Positions 8,201-16,037 of a stretch of 64,000 nucleotides of DNA are shown piece after piece. Below the pieces are notes generated by a model. That model had not been told where the DNA came from, did no database searches, and saw nothing but the letters and a program-made list of their open reading frames with translations. The stretch spans positions 1-64,000 of the forward strand of contig NZ_BMSK01000033.1 of the NCBI RefSeq assembly GCF_014649115.1, written 5' to 3'. Numbering within the stretch: position 1 is the first letter of the stretch; each line of letters opens with the position of its first letter. A program made the translations under genes and the position numbers. The DNA is from Streptomyces eurythermus. GTDB taxonomy: Bacteria > Actinomycetota > Actinomycetes > Streptomycetales > Streptomycetaceae.

Positions 8201-8803
8201 GTGAGTGACGCCTACGCCGCGCTGGCCGACGTGCTGGAACGGCTCGGCGAGCTGACCGGCAGACCCGGCCGGCTGCCGGAGGCCCTCGACGTGGCCGGCC
8301 TCTCCTACCGCACCGGCATCCCCGTGGGCGTCGTCGTGGAACTCCTCTCCGGCGGCCGGGCCGGCGAGACCTGCCTCGCCCACCGGGTGCGCCAGCGGCT
8401 GGACTTCATCCGGGAGACCCGGCGCCGCCCGGACGGCAAGCGGTACTCCCTGGACGAACTGGCCCGCATCGCCGGGACCAGCAGGCAGTGGCTGAGCGAG
8501 TGGCGCAAGAGCGGCATGCCCAGCCTGGAACACGCCGACCGGCTGCGCCGCTTCTTCGGCCTGCCCGCCGGCTTCTTCACGGCCGACGAACCGGAGGCGC
8601 TGTTCGAGGCGCTGCAACCGGTGCTGCAGAGCCTGGAGGCCGAGGCCGACCCGCTGCTGAGACTGCGCGAGAGCGGTCTGATCCGGCTCGCCGCCCGGGC
8701 CCCGCAGATGAACGCCCGGCAGCTCGCCACCCTGGCCGACCTGGCCGAGATGATCATCGCCTCGGAGAAGTCGGAGAAGGCGGGAGACACCGGGCGTGCC
8801 TGA
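8201..8803 (+). CDS. XRE-family transcriptional regulator
   Basis: A 200-residue DNA-binding protein starting at GTG 8201 after a GGGGGGA ribosome site. The helix-turn-helix lies in the middle (SLDELARIAGTSRQWLSEWRKSG, about residues 88-110), followed by a region predicted to bind or oligomerise. It overlaps the downstream metallopeptidase-like gene by 8 bp, so the two are translationally coupled. XRE plus IrrE-domain pairs elsewhere form repressor/antirepressor switches in which the peptidase cleaves the repressor. A palindrome at 8096-8111 is a likely binding site. Confidence 0.8.
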   Translation: MSDAYAALADVLERLGELTGRPGRLPEALDVAGLSYRTGIPVGVVVELLSGGRAGETCLAHRVRQRLDFIRETRRRPDGKRYSLDELARIAGTSRQWLSEWRKSGMPSLEHADRLRRFFGLPAGFFTADEPEALFEALQPVLQSLEAEADPLLRLRESGLIRLAARAPQMNARQLATLADLAEMIIASEKSEKAGDTGRA

Positions 8804-9431
8804 ACAGTCCGCCAAGACCCCGAGGCCCAGGCCCAAGCGGACTTCCCGGTCGGCGCTGCCCCTCGGGCCCTTCGGCTCCCCGAAACGCTTCCTGGACCGG
8901 CTCGTGCGCGAGACCGTCCGCACCCTCACCCCGCCGACCACCCCCGAGGCGTTCCTGCACGCGCTGTGCGCCACCCTCAGCCCCCACCTGGACCGCCCGG
9001 TCAAGCTGCGGTTCGTCGCCTTCCCGCCGGGCCTGGACATCTCCGGGATCACCCTCGCCCGCGAGGAGGACTACATCGTCGTGGTCGAGCAACGCGCCCC
9101 CGACCCGCACAAGTTCGTCATCGCCGGGCACGAGATCGGCCACATCCACTACGGCACCCTGGACGTCCACTACGCCCCCGGACTGCCCGCCGCCGCCCGC
9201 CGGCTGCTGGCCCGCGCCGAGGACGACATCCCCTGGGACCGGGTGGTCGCCATGGCCACCCGGTCGCCCGCCGCCGAGGCCGCCGAGGCCGAGTGGGAGG
9301 CCGAGGAGTGGGGGCTGCGCCTCGCGGCGAAGTTCTCCAAGGTCGTCGGGCCCGGCGCGGCCGGCCGGATGACCCAGGACACCCTCACCGACCGGCTGTC
9401 CTCCTCGCTGGGCAACATAGGCGGCCCCTGA
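8796..9431 (+). CDS. ImmA/IrrE-type metallopeptidase domain protein
   Basis: A 211-residue protein with a zincin motif HEIGH at residues 112-116 (His112, Glu113, His116), preceded by the hydrophobic strand KFVIAG, as in ImmA/IrrE (COG2856) proteases. The N terminus is basic and proline-rich. It starts at GTG 8796 inside the end of the XRE gene and its stop overlaps the start of the membrane-protein gene (TGATG). By analogy it may cleave the XRE partner when triggered, perhaps by the membrane protein. No prophage genes surround it. Confidence 0.78.
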   Translation: MPEQSAKTPRPRPKRTSRSALPLGPFGSPKRFLDRLVRETVRTLTPPTTPEAFLHALCATLSPHLDRPVKLRFVAFPPGLDISGITLAREEDYIVVVEQRAPDPHKFVIAGHEIGHIHYGTLDVHYAPGLPAAARRLLARAEDDIPWDRVVAMATRSPAAEAAEAEWEAEEWGLRLAAKFSKVVGPGAAGRMTQDTLTDRLSSSLGNIGGP

Positions 9432-10675
9432 TGCGCTGGGACATCTCCGGCTCCTGGGTCTCCTACGCCGTCCCGGCCGTCCTGTTCGCCGTCGCCTTCG
9501 TGATCAAACTGCCGCTGCTGCGGCGCGCCTGGCAGGACCCCATCCTGCGGGCCACCGCCGTGCTGCTCGGCATCGGCACGCTCGTCTTCGTCTCGCTGCC
9601 CCCGGCCAACCTGCACCGCATCAACGTCCTCACCGGCGTCCCCAACTTCGCCGCCGTGTGGGTGTACTGCCTGGCCACCGCCTACTGCGGGGCCTGCCTG
9701 TGGCTCATCATCACCTGGCGGGAACCGCCGTCCGCCGCCCGCCGCCGGCGCACCCGCCAGGTCGGGCTGGCGTACGCCGCCGTCATCGCCGGACTGTGCG
9801 TGACGTTCCTGCTCGCCGACCACCGCGTGGAGCGGCTGCGCGACCTCGACACCTACTACGCCCGCACACCGTGGATGCGCGAGTTCATCCTGCTCTACGT
9901 CGTCGCCCACACGACGTCCGCGCTGGTCGCCGCCGGGATGCTGCGGGCCTGGTACCGGGAGGTCGCCGACACCTGGCTGCGCCGCGCGGTGATCTTCCTC
10001 CAGGAGGCATACGCCCTCGGACTCCTCTTCGACGTCGCCAAGTTCGCCGCCATCGCCGGCCGGTGGAGCGGCCGGGACTGGGACTGGCTGTCGACCTACG
10101 CGGCACCGCCGTTCGCCATCGCCGAGGCGGGCCTGGTGGCGGTCGCGTTCATCGTCGGCCAGGCCGGTCCGGTGCTGGCGGAGCGGCGCCGCCTGGTCCG
10201 CGAACACCGGCGGCTGAAACCGCTGTGGCAGGCCATGCTGGCCATCACCCCGCCCGCCGCGCCCGCCACCGGCCGGGTCAGCGGCGCCGCCCTGCGCCTG
10301 GAACTGCGCCGGGCCGCCATCAACGACGGCCTCCTCAAGCTGGGGCCGTACCTGAGCACGTCCCGGCGCGAGCGGATACGGTCCGCGGCGCTGGAGGCGG
10401 GCTACCCGGAGCCGGTCGCGCGGGGCATCGCGGGGGCGGTGGACCTCCGGTTCGCCGCGGCGGCACTGCACGCGCCGGACGACCCGGAACACCCGGACGC
10501 CGAGGCCGAGTTCCTCGCATTCCCCTGCGTCCCCGACAGCGAACTGCAGAACGTCTCCCACGCGCTGCGCAACCACGAGACGGCGGTAGAGAGATTCCAC
10601 CGGCAGGCCCTTGCCGGGGAGGGCTCAGGGGCCGGGGGAGGCTTCGGCGCACGGGACCTGAGTGCCCCGGCCTGA
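9431..10675 (+). CDS. DUF6545 / MAB_1171c-family membrane protein
   Basis: A 414-residue protein. The first 230 residues hold about seven hydrophobic segments (VPAVLFAVAFVIKLPLL, AVLLGIGTLVFVSL, GLAYAAVIAGLCVTFLL, FILLYVVAHTTSALVAAGM and others); the C-terminal half is soluble and helical with ERRRLVREHRRLKPLWQAM. I recognise the MAB_1171c 'putative transporter' family, which commonly follows XRE and IrrE genes in actinomycetes. Transport is not shown; a sensor role feeding the XRE/IrrE pair fits the operon equally well. Confidence 0.75.
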   Translation: MRWDISGSWVSYAVPAVLFAVAFVIKLPLLRRAWQDPILRATAVLLGIGTLVFVSLPPANLHRINVLTGVPNFAAVWVYCLATAYCGACLWLIITWREPPSAARRRRTRQVGLAYAAVIAGLCVTFLLADHRVERLRDLDTYYARTPWMREFILLYVVAHTTSALVAAGMLRAWYREVADTWLRRAVIFLQEAYALGLLFDVAKFAAIAGRWSGRDWDWLSTYAAPPFAIAEAGLVAVAFIVGQAGPVLAERRRLVREHRRLKPLWQAMLAITPPAAPATGRVSGAALRLELRRAAINDGLLKLGPYLSTSRRERIRSAALEAGYPEPVARGIAGAVDLRFAAAALHAPDDPEHPDAEAEFLAFPCVPDSELQNVSHALRNHETAVERFHRQALAGEGSGAGGGFGARDLSAPA

Positions 10676-10688
10676 CACCCGTCGGCTG

Positions 10689-11714
10689 TCACACCGCCAC
10701 GTACGCCACCGGGTCGCTGCCCGGTACCGGTTCCGCCCGGCCCAGCTTCACCAGGCGGCGCAGGTGGGACTCGGCCTCGGAGACCGCGATGGTGCGGGAG
10801 CCGTAGGGGATGTCCCCCCAGGGACGGTTCCACTCCATGCGCTCGGCCAGCGCCCAGGGGGTGAGCGGCTCGGCGAGCAGGGCCAGCAGACCGGCCAGAC
10901 GGCGCTCGTGGTGGTCGAGCAGCGCCCGTACGCGGCCCGGGGCGTCGGTGAAGGCGTGCTGGTGGGCCGGGAGGATCTCGGCGGGGACCAGCCGGCCGAC
11001 CCGCTCCAGGGAATCCAGGTAGTCACCCAGGGGATCGGTCACCGTGGCGTCGCCGGGGTCCTCGTACAGGCCGATGTGCGGGGTGATCCCGGGCAGCAGG
11101 TGGTCGCCGCTGAACAGGCGGCCCCGGCCGGGGAGCCGGGCCGGATGCTCCTCCTCCAGGTGCAGGCAGACATGGCCGGGCGTGTGGCCCGGGGTCCAGA
11201 TCGCGCGCAGCCTGCGTCCCGGCAGGTCGAGGAGTTCCCCGGGGACGATCTCCCGGTCCGGCAGGGCGGGGGCCAGACCGGGCAGCGTCCGCCCGCGGGC
11301 CGACCGCAGCGGAGCCACGTGCTGCTCGGGGGCCCCGGCCGCCGCCAGCTTGTCGGCCATGTACGCGAACCACTGCTCCGGCCGTCCCTCCCGGGTCCGG
11401 CGCACGATCGCCGCGTCCGCCGCGTGCAGCGCCACCCAGGCACCGGAGGCCTCCCGGACCCGCGCCGACAGCCCGTGGTGGTCGGGGTGGTGGTGGGTGA
11501 CGACGACGCCGTACACCTCCCGCACCGCCGTACCGCAGCCGGCGAGGCCCGCGGTCAGCGTGTCCCAGGCCCCGGGGTCGTCCCAGCCGGTGTCGACCAG
11601 CACCGGGCCCCGGTCGGTGTCCACCACGTACACCAGCGTGTGACCGAGGGGGTTGTCCGGGATCGGCACCCGCACGGACCGCACGCCCCCGCCGTGATCG
11701 AACGTCTCCGCCAT
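10689..11714 (-). CDS. MBL-fold metallo-hydrolase
   Basis: A 341-residue metallo-beta-lactamase-fold hydrolase. The metal motif THHHPDH is at residues 73-79 (His74, His76, Asp78, His79), followed by GHTPGHVCLHL and LFSGDHLLPGI, which supply the third-histidine and bridging-aspartate positions. A winged-helix-like C-terminal domain (LAERMEW...SEAESHLRRLVKLG) is typical of the LACTB2/glyoxalase-II-like group. Substrate unknown. It is convergent with the DUF6545 gene (13-bp gap) and stands alone. Confidence 0.82.
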   Translation of the reverse strand: MAETFDHGGGVRSVRVPIPDNPLGHTLVYVVDTDRGPVLVDTGWDDPGAWDTLTAGLAGCGTAVREVYGVVVTHHHPDHHGLSARVREASGAWVALHAADAAIVRRTREGRPEQWFAYMADKLAAAGAPEQHVAPLRSARGRTLPGLAPALPDREIVPGELLDLPGRRLRAIWTPGHTPGHVCLHLEEEHPARLPGRGRLFSGDHLLPGITPHIGLYEDPGDATVTDPLGDYLDSLERVGRLVPAEILPAHQHAFTDAPGRVRALLDHHERRLAGLLALLAEPLTPWALAERMEWNRPWGDIPYGSRTIAVSEAESHLRRLVKLGRAEPVPGSDPVAYVAV

Positions 11715-11760
11715 CCGGTCCTCCGCCCCTTGTTCAGTTGACTGTCGGTCCTGGCCATGG

Positions 11761-11940
11761 TCACCCTTCTTCGCTTAGCGGCGTAGCGGTTTCCCGCATC
11801 GCGTCGAAGCTGCTGGCGTAGGTATCGAACATGCCACCCTCTCCGCTACGACGCAGATGCCATACGGGCGCACCGTAGGCATTCACTCCCCAGACGTGGG
11901 CGTCGACCAGCGCCTGATCATCCGCACGATGGATCAGCGA
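11761..11940 (-). pseudogene. 3' remnant of an unrecognised gene
   Basis: The minus strand is open into a stop at 11761-11763 and reads like a natural protein end: DAHVWGVNAYGAPVWHL, then GGMFDTYASSFDAMRETATP and a short acidic tail. No start codon with a ribosome site is available and the frame runs into the start region of the plus-strand gene at 11993, so the N-terminal part is missing. Codons (GAT, GAA, CGT, GTA) are less G/C-ending than in the neighbours, hinting at acquired DNA. Parent family not identified. Confidence 0.5.
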
Positions 11941-11992
11941 TGCCGGACATATCGGGTGGTGACGGATGGCGGGACCTGGCTAGCCTCGCGGT

Positions 11993-12349
11993 ATGGACGC
12001 CGAAGAGGAATACGCGCGGTACCGCGAGGACGTGAAGGTGCTCGTGGCGGTCGGTGCGTGCGTGCGTGATCAGGCCGCCCGGATCGACGTACGGCTGCCG
12101 AAGGCCGTGGCCGACGCGGCGGTGGCCGCCTGGCGGCGCGAGGAGGCCGGCGGCCCCGAGGGCGGCCGGGAGGAGAGCCGTGAGCAGTACGTCCTGCGCG
12201 ACCGGGCCGCCGAACTGGCCCTGATCGGCGCGGCGATCGCCGAACGCGGCCGGCCGGACGGCACGGACGTCGTGGTCGCCCTGGGCGTGGAGAGCGCGGG
12301 CGCGGCCGCGCGGGTGGTCTCCTCAGGCGGGAGCTGGTATCAAGTCTGA
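11993..12349 (+). CDS. Conserved hypothetical protein (118 aa)
   Basis: A 118-residue acidic protein with alternating charged helices (EEEYARYREDVKVLVAVG, DRAAELALIGAAIAERG) and no membrane segment. I do not recognise the family. A TAGCCT -10 element at 11981-11986 lies only 6 bp before the ATG, so the transcript is probably leaderless. Its stop codon lies inside the palindrome at 12345-12361, in front of the aldehyde dehydrogenase gene. Confidence 0.65.
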   Translation: MDAEEEYARYREDVKVLVAVGACVRDQAARIDVRLPKAVADAAVAAWRREEAGGPEGGREESREQYVLRDRAAELALIGAAIAERGRPDGTDVVVALGVESAGAAARVVSSGGSWYQV

Positions 12350-12361
12350 CACAGCGTCAGA
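12345..12361. promoter_or_regulatory. Palindrome TCTGAC-N5-GTCAGA, candidate operator
   Basis: Perfect 6-bp arms with a 5-bp spacer, 43 bp upstream of the aldehyde dehydrogenase start and overlapping the stop of the preceding gene. It resembles the CTGACG-N3-CGTCAG site at 32153-32167. A TetR-type repressor is the likely ligand, but none is encoded next to it. Confidence 0.5.
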
Positions 12362-12403
12362 AACGCCGGGGACGCGAGGACGTGCGGCGGGAGGCAGTCG
12401 GCC

Positions 12404-13855
12404 ATGACCGGGCTCGTGGAACACGGACAGCTGTTCATCGGCGGGGAGTTGACCGACCCGCACGGCCGGGACGTCATCGAGGTGATCTCCCCGCACACCG
12501 AGCGGGTCATCGGCCGCGTGCCGCACGCCTCCCGGGAGGACGTCGACCGGGCCGTGGCCCTCGCCCGCCGCGCCTTCGACGAGGGCCCCTGGCCGCACGC
12601 GACGCTCGCCGAGCGGATCGAGGCCGTCACCCGGATCAAGGACGGCATCGCCGCCCGGCACGAGGAGATCGCCCGGGTGATCTCCGCCCAGAACGGCTCC
12701 CCGTACTCCTGGAGCGTCCTCGCCCAGGCGCTCGGCGCGATGATGGTGTGGGACGCGGCCATCCGGGTCGCCCGTGACTTCACCTACGAGGAACGCCGGG
12801 CCGGGATCCTCGGCCCGATCCTGGTGCGCCGCGAACCGGTCGGCGTCGTCGCCGCCGTCGTGCCCTGGAACGTCCCGCAGTTCGTGGCCGCCGCCAAGCT
12901 CGCGCCCGCGCTGCTGGCCGGCTGCCCGGTGATCCTCAAGCCGTCCCCGGAGTCCCCGCTGGACGCCTACCTCCTCGGTGAGATCGCCCGCGAGGCCGGC
13001 CTGCCCGAGGGTGTGCTGTCCATCCTCCCCGCGGACCGGGAGGTCAGTGAATACCTGGTCGGCCACCCCGGCATCGACAAGGTCTCCTTCACCGGCTCGG
13101 TCGCCGCCGGCAAACGCGTGATGGAGGTCGCCGCCCGCAACCTCACCCGGGTCACCCTGGAACTGGGCGGCAAGTCCGCGGCCGTGGTGCTGCCGGACGC
13201 GGACCTGGAGACGACCGTGGCCGGGATCGTCCCGGCGGCCTGGATGAACAACGGCCAGGCATGCGTGGCCCAGACCCGCATCCTGCTCCCGCGCTCCCGC
13301 TACGACGAGTTCGCCGACGCCTTCACCCGGGCGGCCGGCGCGCTGAAGGTCGGCGACCCGCTGGACCCGGCCACCCAGGTCGGCCCGCTCGTCGCCGAAC
13401 GCCAGCAGCGCCGCACCCTCGACTACATCCGCGTCGGCCAGGAGGAGGGCGCCAAGATCCTCACCGGCGGCGGCCGCCCGGCCGGGCCGGCGCGCGGCTG
13501 GTACGTGGAGCCGACCCTCTTCGGCGACGTCGACAACTCCATGCGCGTCGCCCGCGAGGAGATCTTCGGCCCGGTCGTCTGCCTGCTGCCCTACGGCGAC
13601 GAACGGGAGGCCGTACGCATCGCCGACGACTCCGACTACGGCCTGTCCGGCAGCGTGTGGACGGCCGACGTCGAACACGGCACCGACATCGCCCGGCGGG
13701 TCCGTACCGGCACCTACTCCGTCAACACCTTCAGCCTCGACATGCTCGGCCCGTTCGGCGGCTACAAGAACTCCGGCCTGGGCAGGGAGTTCGGCCCCGA
13801 GGGCTACGGCGCCTACCTGGAGCACAAGATGATCCACCTGCCGGCGGGGGCCTGA
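12404..13855 (+). CDS. NAD(P)-dependent aldehyde dehydrogenase
   Basis: A 483-residue soluble enzyme of the ALDH superfamily, normal in length. Visible motifs are PWNVPQF, the catalytic general base in VTLELGGKS (Glu near residue 254), the nucleophile in NNGQACVAQT (Cys near residue 287) and EEIFGPVV near the C terminus. It should oxidise an aldehyde to the acid with NAD(P)+. A ferredoxin gene starts 3 bp after its stop and an FAD reductase follows, an arrangement seen in P450-linked or terpenoid/steroid catabolic operons, although no P450 lies in the window. Confidence 0.9.
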   Translation: MTGLVEHGQLFIGGELTDPHGRDVIEVISPHTERVIGRVPHASREDVDRAVALARRAFDEGPWPHATLAERIEAVTRIKDGIAARHEEIARVISAQNGSPYSWSVLAQALGAMMVWDAAIRVARDFTYEERRAGILGPILVRREPVGVVAAVVPWNVPQFVAAAKLAPALLAGCPVILKPSPESPLDAYLLGEIAREAGLPEGVLSILPADREVSEYLVGHPGIDKVSFTGSVAAGKRVMEVAARNLTRVTLELGGKSAAVVLPDADLETTVAGIVPAAWMNNGQACVAQTRILLPRSRYDEFADAFTRAAGALKVGDPLDPATQVGPLVAERQQRRTLDYIRVGQEEGAKILTGGGRPAGPARGWYVEPTLFGDVDNSMRVAREEIFGPVVCLLPYGDEREAVRIADDSDYGLSGSVWTADVEHGTDIARRVRTGTYSVNTFSLDMLGPFGGYKNSGLGREFGPEGYGAYLEHKMIHLPAGA

Positions 13856-13858
13856 GCC

Positions 13859-14092
13859 GTGGGCGACCGCTGGCACGTGGAGGTCGACCGGTCCCTCTGC
13901 GTCGGCTCGGCCCAGTGCCTCCACCACGCCCCCGGTGGCTTCCGGCTGGACTCCGCCCGGCAGTCCCGGCCCGCCGCACCGGACACCGACGCGAGCGAAC
14001 AGCTCCTGGCGGCGGCCGAGGGGTGCCCGGTGGAGGCCATCGTGATCACGCTGGCGGACAGCGGGGAAGCCGTGTTCCCGCCGGAGGAATAG
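13859..14092 (+). CDS. [3Fe-4S]-type ferredoxin
   Basis: A 77-residue ferredoxin starting at GTG 13859. Cluster ligands are in CVGSAQC (spacing C-x5-C) and a distal CP in EGCPVEAI; the loss of one cysteine in the first motif is characteristic of single-cluster [3Fe-4S] ferredoxins that feed cytochromes P450 or oxygenases. It sits 3 bp behind the aldehyde dehydrogenase gene and 110 bp ahead of an FAD reductase, so a short electron chain is plausible. Its oxygenase partner is not in this window. Confidence 0.85.
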   Translation: MGDRWHVEVDRSLCVGSAQCLHHAPGGFRLDSARQSRPAAPDTDASEQLLAAAEGCPVEAIVITLADSGEAVFPPEE

Positions 14093-14202
14093 GGCGGTTC
14101 GGGGATTTCCCGCCCTGTGGCGCGGCTCACACGGCCGCCATGTCACGGGGGACCGGCCCGCCTCGTCTCGGGAGTGACCAACTGCTCCGATGGGAGGCCG
14201 AG

Positions 14203-15261
14203 ATGAAGGTAGTGGTGGTGGGTGCCGGGTACGCGGGCACGTTCGCGGCGAACCGGGTGGCCAAGAAGGTGAAGGGCGCCGAGGTCACGGTGGTCAACGC
14301 GCGCCCCGAGTTCGTCGAGCGCATCCGGCTGCACCAGCAGGTCGCCGGCACGGCCACGGCGGCGACTCCGCTCACCGGGATGCTGCGGCCCGGCATCGCC
14401 GTGCGGATCGGCAGCGTGGAGAAGATCGGCGACGGCACGGTGGTCCTGGACGACGGCGAGAGCCTCGCGTTCGACCACCTCTTCCTGGCCGTCGGCAGCA
14501 CCGTCCGGGCCCTGCCGGGCACGGTCCCGGTCGGCACCTGGGAGGGCGCGCGGCAGGCACGGGCCGAGCTGGCCGCCCTGCCCGCCGGGAGCACCGTGAC
14601 GGTCGTCGGCGGCGGGGCGACGGGCGTGGAGACCGCGACCGAGGTGGCCGAGGCCCGGCCCGACCTGCGGGTCCGGATCGTCGCGCCGGCGGTGGCCGAC
14701 TGCCTGTCGGGCGGGGCGCGGCAGCGGGCCCTCGCGGCACTGGACCGGCTCCGGGTGGAGACCGTGGAGGATGGAGTCACGGAGGCCGCCGACGGTGTGG
14801 TGCGGCTGCGGTCGGGGCGGGAGCTGGACTCCGACCTGACCCTGTGGGGGATCGTGGCGGGCGTGCCCGACCTCGCCGCGCGCAGCGGACTGGAGGTCGA
14901 CGCGGACGGCCGGGCCGTCGTGGACGCGTACCTGCGCAGCGTCACCGACCCGCGGATCTTCGCCGTGGGCGACTGCGCGGGCGTGGCCGGCGCCCGGTTC
15001 GGCTGCCAGACCGCCGCCCCGCAGGCCCAGGCCGCCGTCGACGCCCTGGCCCGCCTCGCCGAGGGACGCGAGCCGGAGCCGTACGACCTGCGGTACGTGG
15101 CCCGGTGCGTCAGCCTCGGACGCAAGGACGCGGTGGCCCAGTTCACCCACCCCGACGACAGCCTCAAGGACAGCCACCTCAAGGGGTTCACGGCGGTGGC
15201 GTTCAAGCGGATGGTGTTCACCGGCACCCGCTACATCACCCGCAAGGCGGTCAGCGCCTGA
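14203..15261 (+). CDS. FAD/NAD(P)-dependent oxidoreductase (NDH-2-like)
   Basis: A 352-residue flavoprotein with an N-terminal FAD-binding motif GAGYAGT (residues 7-13), a second dinucleotide fold VVGGGATGVETATEV in the middle for NAD(P)H, and an ADP-flavin motif IFAVGDCAGV near residue 260. This is the layout of type II NADH dehydrogenases and of ferredoxin/rubredoxin reductases. No C-terminal membrane helix was seen. Its position after the ferredoxin suggests it may reduce it, but many Streptomyces carry this gene as a stand-alone NDH-2-like enzyme. Confidence 0.82.
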   Translation: MKVVVVGAGYAGTFAANRVAKKVKGAEVTVVNARPEFVERIRLHQQVAGTATAATPLTGMLRPGIAVRIGSVEKIGDGTVVLDDGESLAFDHLFLAVGSTVRALPGTVPVGTWEGARQARAELAALPAGSTVTVVGGGATGVETATEVAEARPDLRVRIVAPAVADCLSGGARQRALAALDRLRVETVEDGVTEAADGVVRLRSGRELDSDLTLWGIVAGVPDLAARSGLEVDADGRAVVDAYLRSVTDPRIFAVGDCAGVAGARFGCQTAAPQAQAAVDALARLAEGREPEPYDLRYVARCVSLGRKDAVAQFTHPDDSLKDSHLKGFTAVAFKRMVFTGTRYITRKAVSA

Positions 15262-15301
15262 GGGCGGGGCCCTGGGGCCGGGGATGCTGGAGCCGGGGTG
15301 C

Positions 15302-15452
15302 GTGCCTGGTTCGGGAGGCGGCCGGTTTCCGGGGGCGGGGTGTGCCTGGTTCCAGAGGCGGTCGGTTTCCGGGGGCGGGGTGCGAGGAGGTCGGCCCCTG
15401 AGGCCAGGGGTGCGTGTCTGGCCCGCCAGGCGGTCGGCTTCCGGGCCAGGGT
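15302..15452. repeat. Degenerate 40-bp tandem repeats
   Basis: Copies begin at 15302 and 15342 (nearly identical, core GGCGGNCGGTTTCCGGGGGC), with a shortened third at 15382 and a diverged fourth at 15412. They fill the gap downstream of the FAD oxidoreductase. No coding role was seen, and the spacing lacks the unique spacers of a CRISPR array. Confidence 0.7.
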
Positions 15453-15499
15453 GCGCTCCTGCGGTTCGGAAGCGGCATACCGGGTGGGGGCGGCGACGT

Positions 15500-15750
15500 G
15501 CGCGAGGCGAGGCGGAACAGCTGATCGAGCGGGCCTGCGCGGCCTGGGACGCCGAGGACTGGCGGACCGCGGCCGGCCTGCTCGAACAGGTCCTCGCCCA
15601 CCACCCGGACGCCCCGCGGAGCGCGGTGTGGTGGTGGGCAGGGAGTACAGCATGCCGCCGTGGCCCATGGCGGCCGGCGGCTTCGAGCTGCTGTGCGCCT
15701 GTTGCAGGCCCGGCGGGCGGCGCCGGGAGGGGCTGGAGGCGGTCTGCTGA
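15500..15750 (+). pseudogene. Frameshifted remnant of a TPR-like protein
   Basis: One plus frame encodes AEQLIERACAAWDAEDWRTA and a following LLEQVLAHHPDAP, a good tetratricopeptide-like start, but then turns into low-quality sequence. A second plus frame picks up near 15635 with a plausible protein end (MPPWPMAAGGFELLCA, ending RRREGLEAVC at 15748-15750). No single frame links them and no clear start codon with a ribosome site exists, so this looks like a decayed gene with a deletion or frameshift. Family uncertain. Confidence 0.4.
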
Positions 15751-15836
15751 ACCGCGCACACCAAGCGGTACTGCGTTGGCAATTGGTGGGAATTGGGCGG
15801 TTCCGTCAGGGGGTTTCCGCTATATCCTGATATCAG

Positions 15837-16011
15837 CCTACGAGGCGAGTGAGGGAGTCCGACCGGAGTAGCCGACTCAGGCGAGACGCGAAGAGCATCC
15901 GCCCGGGCCGACAGCGACGGTAGGGCTGAGAGGTCGGAAGGCAGCGACGCCGGACGACGACCCCTATTACCTGATCCGGGCCATACCGGCGAAGGGAACC
16001 CGTCTCGTAGG
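15837..16011 (+). promoter_or_regulatory. TPP riboswitch without a downstream gene
   Basis: Plus strand. P1 is closed by CCTACGAG (15837-15844) and CTCGTAGG (16004-16011). Conserved core elements are all present in order: GGGAGTCCGACC near 15853, GGGCTGAGAGG near 15927, and ACCTGATCCGGG with CATACCGGCGAAGGGAA at 15969-15997. The P3 region is long. Streptomyces thiC leaders look like this, but the following 25 nt lead straight into the 3' end of the convergent TetR gene and no open frame with normal codon use follows on this strand until 16891. Confidence 0.88.
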
Positions 16012-16037
16012 TCTTTCCATGCCCCCTCCGGCGCGGC

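Noticed and set aside
8201..9431. Prophage repressor/antirepressor region
   Set aside because: XRE plus ImmA/IrrE can mark phages, but no integrase, excisionase, attachment site or structural genes lie near, and the partner is a DUF6545 membrane protein.
15302..15452. CRISPR array
   Set aside because: 40-bp units abut directly and diverge progressively; there are no spacers and no cas genes.
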